From: a virus
DNA length: 24,002 nt
Strand: one strand, 5' to 3'
IMG/VR virus record: IMGVR_UViG_3300031669_000232
Span: 1-24,002 of that record
Positions 13,963 to 22,125 of the stretch are shown here, piece by piece (position 1 is the first letter of the stretch; every line of letters starts with the position of its first letter). The notes beneath the pieces were generated by a model. The model saw nothing but the letters and a program-made list of their open reading frames with translations. It made no database searches and had not been told where the DNA came from. The position numbers were made by a program, and so were the translations under genes.

Positions 13963-14594
13963 TAGTCAGTTTCTAATAAATTTATGATTTTCTTTTTCTT
14001 ATCAGCATCTAATTTATTAATAAGACCAGCAATTTTCTTGAGCTTTGCGTCCTGAACTTCACCATCCTCACCCTTCTTTGTAAATTCATCGTTCTTTTTA
14101 TCAACCATCTTATCTTCAAACATAACGGCTTCAGCAAGATTCTCCTTGAATTGCTCGTCAAGATTCTTTAATGACTTTTCAAAATGTTTTTCGATTGCTT
14201 TAAGAATTTTATCGGCACAGATAACACTATGTTTCATAGTTTCATCTGAAATTTCATCATCAGTAACGTGTTTACGATAATCAGGTTTTATTTTTTGTGG
14301 ATTTCTAAAATAATGGCTTAGAATATCAACATATCTTTGATTTAATAAGTCAACCAAATCGTTCTCAAGTTCTGCTTGCCCTTCATTTTTATCTTCACCC
14401 TCCATAAAAGGAAGTAATGTGAAACCGAAACGACCCAACATGTCATATCTGAATGGCTGTTGACCCACCTTTGCGTTATAGTCAGTTGTATTGTTTGCTT
14501 GTGATTCTAAGTCAGAACCATTGGTTGGGATGTCATCAGCACCAATCAAGTCATCGTTACCATCAACTATTTCATTAAGATATTTTATTTTCAT
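13962..14594 (-). CDS. Acidic helical protein of unknown function
   Basis: This 210-residue protein is unrecognised. Residues 1-45 are acidic and N/D-rich ('EIVDGNDDLIGADDIP'); 48-70 hold a short hydrophobic segment 'RYDMLGRFGFTLLPFMEG'; the remainder is helical and charged, with 'LENDLVDLLNQRYVDILSHY', 'MKHSVICADKILKAIEKHF' and a Lys-rich end 'KLDADKKKKIINLLETD'. It follows the polymerase gene after 33 nt and has an exact GTATTTATA motif 15 nt before the ATG, so it starts a fresh unit separate from the replication genes. It is translationally coupled to the Nudix gene (TAATG at 13964-13960), which suggests the two products act together. A structural or internal-virion role is possible. Confidence 0.87.
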   Translation of the reverse strand: MKIKYLNEIVDGNDDLIGADDIPTNGSDLESQANNTTDYNAKVGQQPFRYDMLGRFGFTLLPFMEGEDKNEGQAELENDLVDLLNQRYVDILSHYFRNPQKIKPDYRKHVTDDEISDETMKHSVICADKILKAIEKHFEKSLKNLDEQFKENLAEAVMFEDKMVDKKNDEFTKKGEDGEVQDAKLKKIAGLINKLDADKKKKIINLLETD

Positions 14595-14609
14595 TGCGGA
14601 ATGTTTTCA

Positions 14610-14618
14610 TATAAATAC
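14610..14618 (-). promoter_or_regulatory. GTATTTATA motif before the 13962-14594 gene
   Basis: The minus strand reads TCAGTATTTATATGAAAAC, exact to the motif, 15 nt before the ATG and about 10 nt after the DNA polymerase stop. It marks a change from the replication unit to the next unit. Confidence 0.55.
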
Positions 14619-14627
14619 TGAAGAATA

Positions 14628-17600
14628 TCAATATGCACCATCTCCACCATCATCTAAATATTCAGATGCAGCAGATTCTGTTGCGGTTTCAGTATTTTCT
14701 ATGAATTCATCCAACATTTTAAAACCATCTTGCTGTTCTTCAAGCATTGCTAACGTAAATTTCGACACATCAAAATTAAATAGCTTAAGGAATGCCTCGA
14801 AATATTTTTGTCTTTTTTCCATCTGTGCCTTCTGGAATAGTTCAGCATCGGTTTTCTTTGCCATTGTAATTTCAAGTTCTTCTAACTTACGCTCTTCCAC
14901 TTCCTTCTTTCTATCAATTTCAATCTGAATTGGGTGTTTAGGGATGTCAACGTTTTCTCTTACAATTTTCATGAACGTACCGTCATACGAACCAACATTG
15001 AAAGTCCCACCGTCTTTAATCAGAACCAAATCACCAGCACCATAATCATCATTTATTGATTTGATGTACTGCTTACCACTGGCAAGCATTTTTTCATTAA
15101 GGTAATTTAACGCATCGTCATATATCTCGAAATACACTTCATTACCATCACTCATCGTGAACCCATCCCATATTTTTCTTGGGTCATATCCTGTTTTATT
15201 CCAGAATCCGACTTCAAGTTCTTCCAAATTCATACTATCATTAAAATCATCAGAATTATAATTTCCCATTTCCAATTGGTCACTGGTAAACATTTCCTTT
15301 TTCAGTTCACCTTTAACAATTCTTGCCAGAATTTTCTTCTGAATCTCTGGGTCAAACCCAACAAGTATTGATTCCACACGTTTATTAAAGGCATCAAGAT
15401 ACTTTTCGAAATTATATGTACCAGTCATTTCTGGATTTTCCATAAGGTTTTTGGCATTAATTAGCTTGCAACGCAATACAACTTCTTTAGTTTCTGGGTC
15501 TTTCTTTACATCACCATGTGATTTGCGTTCACCAGTATTGACGTAATACACTACACTATCCAATTCCGGTTCTTGTGGCATGTAATTAACCACGAGTTTC
15601 ATTTTATCGGCAGCAGTAAGATTTTCTTCCTTTTTTTGAAACCCAAGATTTTCTTTATGTTCTTCAAACAACTCACATGCAATCTTTTCCCGGTCCTGAA
15701 TCAATAATTCCATATGTGCCTGACTTGCTTTAGGTTTACCATTCTTATCAGTACCACGTTTTTTATATGCACTCAATTTCAACTTGACCTTACTCTTACT
15801 CGCAATCTTTTTTAATGGAATTTGTTGGTAGAAAATATTCTCGGCATAATCATAATACCTTTCAACAAATTCTTTACCCTTACCATGAAGAATTAATTCC
15901 ATTGCTTCATCAATAAAGTCTTCGATATACTCTGGCATTACCTTGGACTTAATTGTGTTACCTGTTAGCTTGATTTTCTCCGTGATTTCCCCGGTCTTCT
16001 TATCCTTTTTGGGTGAGAGCGTAGCATAGTTAATTCTTGAAAGATTAAGACATGATGTTGACTCACCATCGTTATCAACAGCCATAAATGGTGGTGTCAT
16101 TTCTTCCACATTAAACTTTTCGATAAGTGCGTTTATGCCCCTTATGCCCCTATAGTGCCACATATCATTTGGTGACCCACCTTGTAACATCTCTTCCTCA
16201 CCTTCATCACTTACCCGGATATTTGTCGTCACTGGAATCTGGAAGTTAACACCATCAGTTACTGCAAGCAAAGCAACACACCCATATTTACTGAACCACG
16301 AAATTGCGTGACGGAGTTCAATCCTACCACTACAAGTAATTTTGGCAGCACATATATTATCTGACCAGTTAAAGCTGATGTGTGAACCCAGAGCACCAAA
16401 TAACGAGTTGTTCAGAATCTTGATAGGCAACTGCTTGATTTTCGCCATAGCCATTTCTTTGGCAGTTACGTCACCACGCATAACTTTGTGATGAAGTTCA
16501 TGGTCGATTTGCTGAAGCAATGAAATTTCCTCCTTGTTTAAGTCATCACCATTTGCGATTTTCTTGTAAATGTTACGGGTAGTTGTGAGATACAATAACA
16601 TTTTCTTCATAACACCCGTGATGTCAAACATCGGGAAGATGTCATGAGTCAATTGAAGCATGGGATAAAGTGAGGCAAAGTCAATTTTAATGATGCCTGT
16701 CGTATATCCGACCTTATAACATCTTGCCAGACCACCACTAAACTTTTCATATACATCGGGAATCGGAATAGCCAAATCATTCTCGTAACTCCATGCAGTA
16801 AGCAAGAGATTCCAGATACTGGCAGTACCCATTGTACAAACTCGGTGATATGTAGTTGGTACAATCTTGGCAAGCATGAATGACGACTGATTATAGGCTT
16901 CATCCACTTGTTCGGTTTCCCAGAGGTCATCGAGAAGATAGGCTCTTAAGAGTTTCTTGCCACTAATAAAAATCGTATGCTCCTTGGGTTGTGGTACTTC
17001 TCTAAACCAGCCAATAAACCCACGATTTTCTTTAAGATATTTATCCCTTAGAAGTTTATGTTCGTCATCACTCAATTTTCCTTTGTTCGCCTGAAGCTTA
17101 TATAAATTCCTACCAACTTGCTGCCATTCATCAGGTATTTGAGTATATTCGTTCTTCTCGTTCATGAGAAAAATCTTATTCTCAGCATAGAACTTACTGA
17201 TATTACCACCCTCTCCTTCAATATATGTTCTATTGGGTTTGGCAATCTTTTCGAATTGCGCTATGTATTTTAGTTTGGTGTTCTTAATATCGCTATTGAT
17301 TGCCTGAGTTTTCTTTGCTGCGTGATGAATATCAATAACAGAAAATCCCCACATGAACGTGGCAGTATATTTTTCAGCAGTATTACCGTACTTCACAGAA
17401 GTATTGGGTTTTCTAAACAACTGAATACCGGGTTTCAACGAAGTAGGAACTCCTTCCAGACTTAATTTAAGCACTTTTACTCGACCCATTATAAAATCAA
17501 AGTCGAAATCCTCTGAATTATAACCTGAAATAATTGCGGGTTTGATATAATTGATTAGATTAAAGTAATCCAGAATTAACTTCTTTTCAGCTTCATCATC

Positions 17601-18269
17601 ATTGAGTTTCTCGACTTCCAATATGGTTTCAAATCCCCGGTTATCTCTAACACCAATAGCAAACAATCGATGTATTTGATATCTAAGACCCTCTGTTTCA
17701 CAGTCAAACGTAAGTTTATGAACATCAGAATATTCTTCGAACCCCTTATAAAGTCGGCATTGATTCACAATGAAGAATTGTTCTTGAAGACTTGGATTGA
17801 AAAATAATTCACGATTTGGGTAAATATATCTGTCTTTGTCATCCTTTATGAAGTTGCCATCAATATCTCTGGCTTTTTCAAATGGGTTAATTCCACCATC
17901 ACTGAAATAATTAATGAGGTCGTTCTGGGATTTACTGCTTGAATATTTATAACAATAGCCATCAACAAGTCTTTTTTGATTACCAGTTTTTAATTTCTTA
18001 ACCTTGATACCATACTTCATACGTTTACTATGAATCATGTCCTCGGTTTTGCCGTGATAAAGCACGTACTTGGTGTTCGTCAAGTCTTTCATATACATGA
18101 ATGGCTCGTAAGCTACTTTGACAATTTTCGATGGTTCGCCCGGTGGGTGAATGATGCATTCCGCAACATTGGTTCTGGGGTCAGTTTCTACGTTAACCAA
18201 ATACTTTAGGTCGTTATTATATCCTTCAAGGAAACCCTTGATTTCACTTAAGACGTTTAATTTATCCAT
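14628..18269 (-). CDS. Family B DNA polymerase, T4 gp43-like
   Basis: This 1213-residue replicative polymerase has a proofreading exonuclease. Exo I is 'LTFDCETEGL' (D189, E191), Exo II 'ISGYNSEDFDFDFIMGR' (247-263). Polymerase motif A is 'IIKIDFASLYPML' (D530, S533-L-Y-P), motif B 'KILNNSLFGALG' (K617, N621, S622, G625), and motif C 'ALLAVTDGVNF' (D672). Motif C is unusual: the common DTDS is V-T-D-G, so the first Asp is Val while the catalytic second Asp remains. The protein is about 300 residues longer than T4 gp43 (898), with much of the extra length after the palm/thumb, from about 880 on, including 'AGDLVLIKDGGTFNVGSYDG' (1077-1096) and a helical C terminus that may carry clamp contacts. 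The ATG is 4 nt after the QueC-like stop, so it is the last gene of the helicase-QueC-polymerase unit. Confidence 0.98.
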   Translation of the reverse strand: MDKLNVLSEIKGFLEGYNNDLKYLVNVETDPRTNVAECIIHPPGEPSKIVKVAYEPFMYMKDLTNTKYVLYHGKTEDMIHSKRMKYGIKVKKLKTGNQKRLVDGYCYKYSSSKSQNDLINYFSDGGINPFEKARDIDGNFIKDDKDRYIYPNRELFFNPSLQEQFFIVNQCRLYKGFEEYSDVHKLTFDCETEGLRYQIHRLFAIGVRDNRGFETILEVEKLNDDEAEKKLILDYFNLINYIKPAIISGYNSEDFDFDFIMGRVKVLKLSLEGVPTSLKPGIQLFRKPNTSVKYGNTAEKYTATFMWGFSVIDIHHAAKKTQAINSDIKNTKLKYIAQFEKIAKPNRTYIEGEGGNISKFYAENKIFLMNEKNEYTQIPDEWQQVGRNLYKLQANKGKLSDDEHKLLRDKYLKENRGFIGWFREVPQPKEHTIFISGKKLLRAYLLDDLWETEQVDEAYNQSSFMLAKIVPTTYHRVCTMGTASIWNLLLTAWSYENDLAIPIPDVYEKFSGGLARCYKVGYTTGIIKIDFASLYPMLQLTHDIFPMFDITGVMKKMLLYLTTTRNIYKKIANGDDLNKEEISLLQQIDHELHHKVMRGDVTAKEMAMAKIKQLPIKILNNSLFGALGSHISFNWSDNICAAKITCSGRIELRHAISWFSKYGCVALLAVTDGVNFQIPVTTNIRVSDEGEEEMLQGGSPNDMWHYRGIRGINALIEKFNVEEMTPPFMAVDNDGESTSCLNLSRINYATLSPKKDKKTGEITEKIKLTGNTIKSKVMPEYIEDFIDEAMELILHGKGKEFVERYYDYAENIFYQQIPLKKIASKSKVKLKLSAYKKRGTDKNGKPKASQAHMELLIQDREKIACELFEEHKENLGFQKKEENLTAADKMKLVVNYMPQEPELDSVVYYVNTGERKSHGDVKKDPETKEVVLRCKLINAKNLMENPEMTGTYNFEKYLDAFNKRVESILVGFDPEIQKKILARIVKGELKKEMFTSDQLEMGNYNSDDFNDSMNLEELEVGFWNKTGYDPRKIWDGFTMSDGNEVYFEIYDDALNYLNEKMLASGKQYIKSINDDYGAGDLVLIKDGGTFNVGSYDGTFMKIVRENVDIPKHPIQIEIDRKKEVEERKLEELEITMAKKTDAELFQKAQMEKRQKYFEAFLKLFNFDVSKFTLAMLEEQQDGFKMLDEFIENTETATESAASEYLDDGGDGAY

Positions 18270-18273
18270 TCTT

Positions 18274-19152
18274 TTAATTTAATTCAGGTACTTCACATTC
18301 TTCAATACACTCCGCTTTTCCCTGAAGGTCAATACTATCCGTTTCAATCCTATCAAATTCAATTGTCAATTGGTGTGGTTCCGGTACACATTTCACACTT
18401 TCCCATGCATCAACTTCGTTCCCCTTTTCATCAATTATTTTATAACCTTCTCCACTTAATTTACGAATTCGTTTCTTCGTTAACTCTTTTTTATATATTT
18501 CAGGAAACTCCCTATAATAATAATCACTTGCAATTATTGTTCTGCAAGGCGTGCATTCACAACATGGTTCGTATTTCACGAGTTCTGCGTCTTCAGACCC
18601 AATAATTCTGGCATTTTCACAACTAAATATCAACTCAAAATATTCATCTGGTAACACTTTCGCCATATCATGCTTTCTTTCCTTGAAAAGCGGAAATGTC
18701 AAAGGTATTAATTTCTCCGACATTAATTGATAGGTTTTATAAATCTTCTGAATATCTTGAAGATATGCAATAGCGTCATCATTTCCAACATATCCAATTT
18801 GTATTTCATCAACTTCAAGACCCTGACAATATAATACACCAAGAATCCAAATCGGTACTTGTTTAAAATATAGACTTTCTTCATGGGCACAAACATCTAC
18901 AGTCAACACGAATTCAATATCCTTTAAGGGACATTCAGAATATGGTTTATCGGTATTAAACTGCTTGGCGAATTTCTTATGTAACAAACTAATTCGATTC
19001 TTTTCCAAAACAGTTTTTACCTTATTATTACCAATCTCAATATATATTGGCACAACAGTGTTACCATCACTGAGATTCTTCCAGACCAAATAAGTGGAAT
19101 CCAGTCCACCCGAAAACAAAACACCAACCCTTTTATTCTTTAGTTTTCCCAT
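18274..19152 (-). CDS. queC: QueC-like PP-loop enzyme (7-cyano-7-deazaguanine synthase type)
   Basis: This 292-residue protein begins with an N-type ATP pyrophosphatase loop, 'VGVLFSGGLDSTYL' (9-22). Near the C-terminal half it has the cysteine set of QueC: C178 in 'IFSCENARI' and 'CCECTPCR' (C197, C200, C203 with C-x2-C-x2-C spacing), the zinc site of the bacterial enzyme. QueC converts 7-carboxy-7-deazaguanine to preQ0 with ATP and ammonia; phages use this pathway to make 7-deazaguanines in DNA or tRNA. Residues 40-110 are not a close match to cellular QueC, so another adenylating PP-loop enzyme is possible. It has about 60 extra C-terminal residues. It overlaps the helicase gene by 20 nt and ends 4 nt before the polymerase, so it belongs to the replication unit, which favours a DNA-modification role. 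Confidence 0.88.
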   Translation of the reverse strand: MGKLKNKRVGVLFSGGLDSTYLVWKNLSDGNTVVPIYIEIGNNKVKTVLEKNRISLLHKKFAKQFNTDKPYSECPLKDIEFVLTVDVCAHEESLYFKQVPIWILGVLYCQGLEVDEIQIGYVGNDDAIAYLQDIQKIYKTYQLMSEKLIPLTFPLFKERKHDMAKVLPDEYFELIFSCENARIIGSEDAELVKYEPCCECTPCRTIIASDYYYREFPEIYKKELTKKRIRKLSGEGYKIIDEKGNEVDAWESVKCVPEPHQLTIEFDRIETDSIDLQGKAECIEECEVPELN

Positions 19153-22111
19153 GCTTTTCTTTTATTTTGTTAACAACCTCACTAAACACAGATTCCGCAA
19201 CAACAGACTCATAATCTTCGTTATCCATTACTTTCACGATTTCTTTTCGCTTGCCTTCGATTGCCGAAAACACATAATCATCAATGGTGTCTCTGAACAC
19301 CAGTGGATAGATATTCACAGCAGCTTTCTGTCCGATTCTATGTAGTCTATCAGCCACTTGGTCATATTCACCTACCGAATATGGAAGTGTGATGATAAAC
19401 AATTTACTTGCAGCAGTAAGAGTCAAGCCATAATTACTGGTTTGAATTGTGCCAAGGAAAACCTTCAGGTCACTATCCGGGTCTTGAAATCTTTTTATTA
19501 TCCCGGCACGTACTTCCAAGTCTTTTTCGTCACCAGTGTGTAATTCAGCAACATCTCCCAGAGCCTCTTTCAATTCATAAAGACTTTCCTTGTAATAGTC
19601 AACAATAACAACCTTTTCCCCGGTTTCCAAAATATTTTCAATTAATTCAAGTAAAGGCTTGACCTTTAGATGTGCCGTATATTGTCTCAGGCGAATCATT
19701 ATTGTCAGGTGATTACCTGAAGGACGTTCAACGAACTCATTTGCCACATTGTTTTCAATATCATCATAAGTGCTGTATTCTGCATCATCCATTTCCATCA
19801 TGACCTTCTGATATGTTTTATCAGGTAGGTCTTTAAGCGCATCAATTTTTCGTTTTCTGTGAGTATATGGTGCTGTTTTATGGAACAGTTCTTCAAGTCG
19901 CTGTTCTGCACTGTTTGTCCTATATCCCCACCCACTCTCATGGTCATAATCCATACCACAATAATATTTTTGGAAATATGTTTTCGTTGCGAAGTCCAGA
20001 GGCGATACCTGATTTAATACAGTATATAATTCATGTGCCCGGTTTGGTGCGGGAGTTCCTGATAAGAAAATCTTACTGATTTTATCAGCTTTAAATATAT
20101 TCTTATTGAACGTCCTCTTGAAATTCTTATATGTATTGGACTTGGTGTTTTTAAGTTTTTGACAATTACTCACCAATATACCGTTCGCAAAAAAATTATG
20201 ATTATTTGCAATTTCTAAATCATATGTTTTTTTATTTTGGCAACCACCATTTCCAAATTTTCGTCTATCTCCCAATTCCAAAACCTCAACACTTTCCACC
20301 CCAATAATTTCAAGATTTCTGTCTTTCTCTTGTCCAGAAATTTCCATTTCTTTGTTTTGTGTGTTTTCCCATCTACCTCTATTGCCAATTTTATGCTCAG
20401 TATCCCTATATCCACTTTGTAATGTGTTGGTGGTGAAATTATGTTTGCATTCATTTCTTTGAGCGGTAATAACACAGGAATTGCTAATTCCATTTTCATT
20501 TGAGTTATTCCCGATAATTCCGTGAATAATTTTATTTGTTGCGTTGTTAATTGTCCATTTCCACCTCTTGAAAGAAAAGTATATTTCCCTCTTTTCTTCT
20601 TCATTTTCTCTACGTTCATTTGTTTGAACATTGGATTGTTCGATTTCATACGTTCTGATAACCGGGTTTTCAATTCCGGTTTGTTTTTGTAACTCTTTAT
20701 TAACGCCTCCGAAATTTTTTTCCCAGCTTCCTTGGAATATATCTTCTCCCTTATTTCCGTTTTCGACATCCTCCATTTCGCAGAGCAATTCGTTGAGCAG
20801 AACCTTTGTGTTTTTCTTTCCTGAACAGAGAATTCTTTTTTGCAATATTGACAATTCCTCGTCACAATCGGTGATATGTTCCCATTCAATCTTCTTGTTT
20901 CGACTGCTTTTAATACTGTTTCTTTTGATGTAAAAATTGCTGAACACTTTTTCGAACATAGTTTTTGTGAACTTCTTTTTTGCTTGAATTTCATCCCACA
21001 TTGTAGACATATCAAAATCTTCGTTGGTATTTTCTTTCTTCTCGTATTTATATAGTCTTTCCCCATAATTAAAATCTTTAATTGGTATATATTTGTCTCT
21101 ATCAACAGAATAAAATTTATGCTCTGGCGTACATACAATGATTTCACCATTTAATAATTTTACTTTAATAACATCATTATTACCTCTATATAAATACCTA
21201 TTAATTGCATTATATTCAATTTTCTTTAGCTTATGATTATAGGATAGTACCTTAACATCAAGTTTATTTTCAATAATATCACCAATTTTAAGCTCACCGA
21301 TATTTGTTTGGATTAACGTATCATAAGGAAAACATTCATCACATATTATGGAATCGATTCTACCAATATCGAGCTTCTGCCACTTAGGGTCGAACCTCTT
21401 ACTTTTTATATTTGGATTAAAGAAATCGTAATTAACAATAACGTATTTCGCATCTTCGATGGTACAGGTGTTTCTACGCCAATTTACAATATATGCATTA
21501 CTATTTGTAAATTTTTTTACTTCCTCATAAAAATTGAACTTCAGGGAATTTGGTGTGATAACCACAACCTTTTCGAAACCATTCATTTCGACAAACAAGA
21601 TGGCACTCAGGGTTTTACCCAATCCCATTTCATGAGAAATTAAGGTGCTTCTCGTGACATTCATGAACATCGAAGCCACGATTTGATGTGGATACAGCTT
21701 TACATCACCATCCAGAAGTGCATGCAGTTTATCGCTGTATTGCTCGTAATTCTTTTCCAATTCATTCTTGAACCGGACCCAATTTTCTTTCTTGACATTG
21801 AGTTCTGCAATAAATTTGCGCTTCTCGGCTTCAGCAAGTTCAATTTTTTTGATTTGTTGTACGAATATCTTTCTGCTTTCATCAGACCCGAAATCAAATC
21901 GGATTTTATTGCTGCCCCGGTATCGTCTAATTAAAATGAGTAGTGAGGATGCATGAATTTCCCACGCCCTTTCCAATACCCTCCATTTTCTGGTCTCTTC
22001 AGGAAGTTCTTTTATTCTCTGGATTAACTGGTCGTTAATTGGAAATCTTACATGGTAGGTTAGTGTTCTACGAATCCTTTCACAACTAACTATGAATATT
22101 GGTTCACCCAT
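19133..22111 (-). CDS. SNF2/SMARCAL1-like helicase precursor with in-frame intein
   Basis: This is a 992-residue precursor; removing the intein (260-649) leaves 602 residues. Extein motifs are those of SF2/SNF2 ATPases: Q-type 'LYPHQIVASMFM' (139-150), motif I 'SHEMGLGKTLSA' (159-170), motif II 'IICDE' (255-259) joined after splicing to 'CQKLKN' (650-655) giving DECQKLKN, motif III 'FLSGTPAPN' (682-690), 'KVVIVDYY' (833-840), motif V 'TSNYGLTLTAASKLFII' (891-907) and motif VI 'DQVADRLHRIGQ' (917-928). The first 90 residues resemble the HARP-type region of annealing helicases. The probable role is fork remodelling or recombination-dependent replication, like T4 UvsW. It is the first gene after the Bacteroidetes-type promoter and overlaps the QueC-like gene by 20 nt. 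Confidence 0.95.
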   Translation of the reverse strand: MGEPIFIVSCERIRRTLTYHVRFPINDQLIQRIKELPEETRKWRVLERAWEIHASSLLILIRRYRGSNKIRFDFGSDESRKIFVQQIKKIELAEAEKRKFIAELNVKKENWVRFKNELEKNYEQYSDKLHALLDGDVKLYPHQIVASMFMNVTRSTLISHEMGLGKTLSAILFVEMNGFEKVVVITPNSLKFNFYEEVKKFTNSNAYIVNWRRNTCTIEDAKYVIVNYDFFNPNIKSKRFDPKWQKLDIGRIDSIICDECFPYDTLIQTNIGELKIGDIIENKLDVKVLSYNHKLKKIEYNAINRYLYRGNNDVIKVKLLNGEIIVCTPEHKFYSVDRDKYIPIKDFNYGERLYKYEKKENTNEDFDMSTMWDEIQAKKKFTKTMFEKVFSNFYIKRNSIKSSRNKKIEWEHITDCDEELSILQKRILCSGKKNTKVLLNELLCEMEDVENGNKGEDIFQGSWEKNFGGVNKELQKQTGIENPVIRTYEIEQSNVQTNERRENEEEKREIYFSFKRWKWTINNATNKIIHGIIGNNSNENGISNSCVITAQRNECKHNFTTNTLQSGYRDTEHKIGNRGRWENTQNKEMEISGQEKDRNLEIIGVESVEVLELGDRRKFGNGGCQNKKTYDLEIANNHNFFANGILVSNCQKLKNTKSNTYKNFKRTFNKNIFKADKISKIFLSGTPAPNRAHELYTVLNQVSPLDFATKTYFQKYYCGMDYDHESGWGYRTNSAEQRLEELFHKTAPYTHRKRKIDALKDLPDKTYQKVMMEMDDAEYSTYDDIENNVANEFVERPSGNHLTIMIRLRQYTAHLKVKPLLELIENILETGEKVVIVDYYKESLYELKEALGDVAELHTGDEKDLEVRAGIIKRFQDPDSDLKVFLGTIQTSNYGLTLTAASKLFIITLPYSVGEYDQVADRLHRIGQKAAVNIYPLVFRDTIDDYVFSAIEGKRKEIVKVMDNEDYESVVAESVFSEVVNKIKEKHGKTKE
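20165..21334 (-). mobile_element. Intein in the DEAH-type box of the helicase
   Basis: The intein is residues 260-649 of the precursor (390 residues). It starts with Cys at 'CFPYDTLIQTNIGELKIGD' (block A), has block B 'IIVCTPEHKFYS' with T328 and H331, and ends with block F/G 'TYDLEIANNHNFFANGILVSN', terminal N649, followed by Cys as the first C-extein residue. The penultimate residue is Ser, where His is usual. Splicing regions are about 260-357 and 600-649. The 242 residues between are polar and low-complexity in this frame and show no LAGLIDADG or HNH endonuclease; the same DNA encodes a different endonuclease in the +1 frame. The insertion splits catalytic motif II between DE and C, so splicing is required for activity. 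Confidence 0.95.
20215..21066 (-). CDS. Homing endonuclease nested out of frame inside the intein (zinc-finger + Vsr/DUF559-like nuclease)
   Basis: The frame is open from an ATG at 21150, but I prefer the ATG at 21066 (283 residues), which leaves the intein block B region single-coded and starts just before the first finger. In numbering from 21150: two Cys4 fingers, C48-x2-C51 with C65-x3-C69, and C100-x2-C103 with C118-x3-C122; a NUMOD3-like segment with 'SNNPMF' (170-175); and a C-terminal PD-(D/E)XK nuclease, 'YKVDIGILSIKLAIEVDG' (244-261) with D247, E258, D260, H264 and D273, then 'LGWKVLRFWNWEI' (283-295). This matches the Vsr-like class of phage homing endonucleases. It reads +1 relative to the intein frame on the same strand. 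Expression would need internal initiation; the leader is A/T-rich with no Shine-Dalgarno. It probably cleaves intein-less helicase alleles. Confidence 0.88.
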   Translation of the reverse strand: MGKDYINTRRKKIPTKILICLQCGMKFKQKRSSQKLCSKKCSAIFTSKETVLKAVETRRLNGNISPIVTRNCQYCKKEFSVQERKTQRFCSTNCSAKWRMSKTEIREKIYSKEAGKKISEALIKSYKNKPELKTRLSERMKSNNPMFKQMNVEKMKKKRGKYTFLSRGGNGQLTTQQIKLFTELSGITQMKMELAIPVLLPLKEMNANIISPPTHYKVDIGILSIKLAIEVDGKTHKTKKWKFLDKRKTEILKLLGWKVLRFWNWEIDENLEMVVAKIKKHMI

Positions 22112-22125
22112 TGTGTATTATACAA

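Noticed and set aside
14597-14609. 13-nt identity CGGAATGTTTTCA with 22176-22188
   Set aside because: A few 13-nt matches are expected by chance in a window of this size and AT content; the two contexts differ.
16649-16930. Same-strand frame of 93 codons inside the DNA polymerase
   Set aside because: It is in another frame over the polymerase motif A region, with no recognisable domain.
21067-21150. Upstream ATG at 21150 as the start of the nested endonuclease
   Set aside because: The 28 extra residues are hydrophobic and unlike known lead-ins, and they would overlap the intein just after block B. The ATG at 21066 places the first zinc finger about 20 residues from the N terminus. Not excluded.
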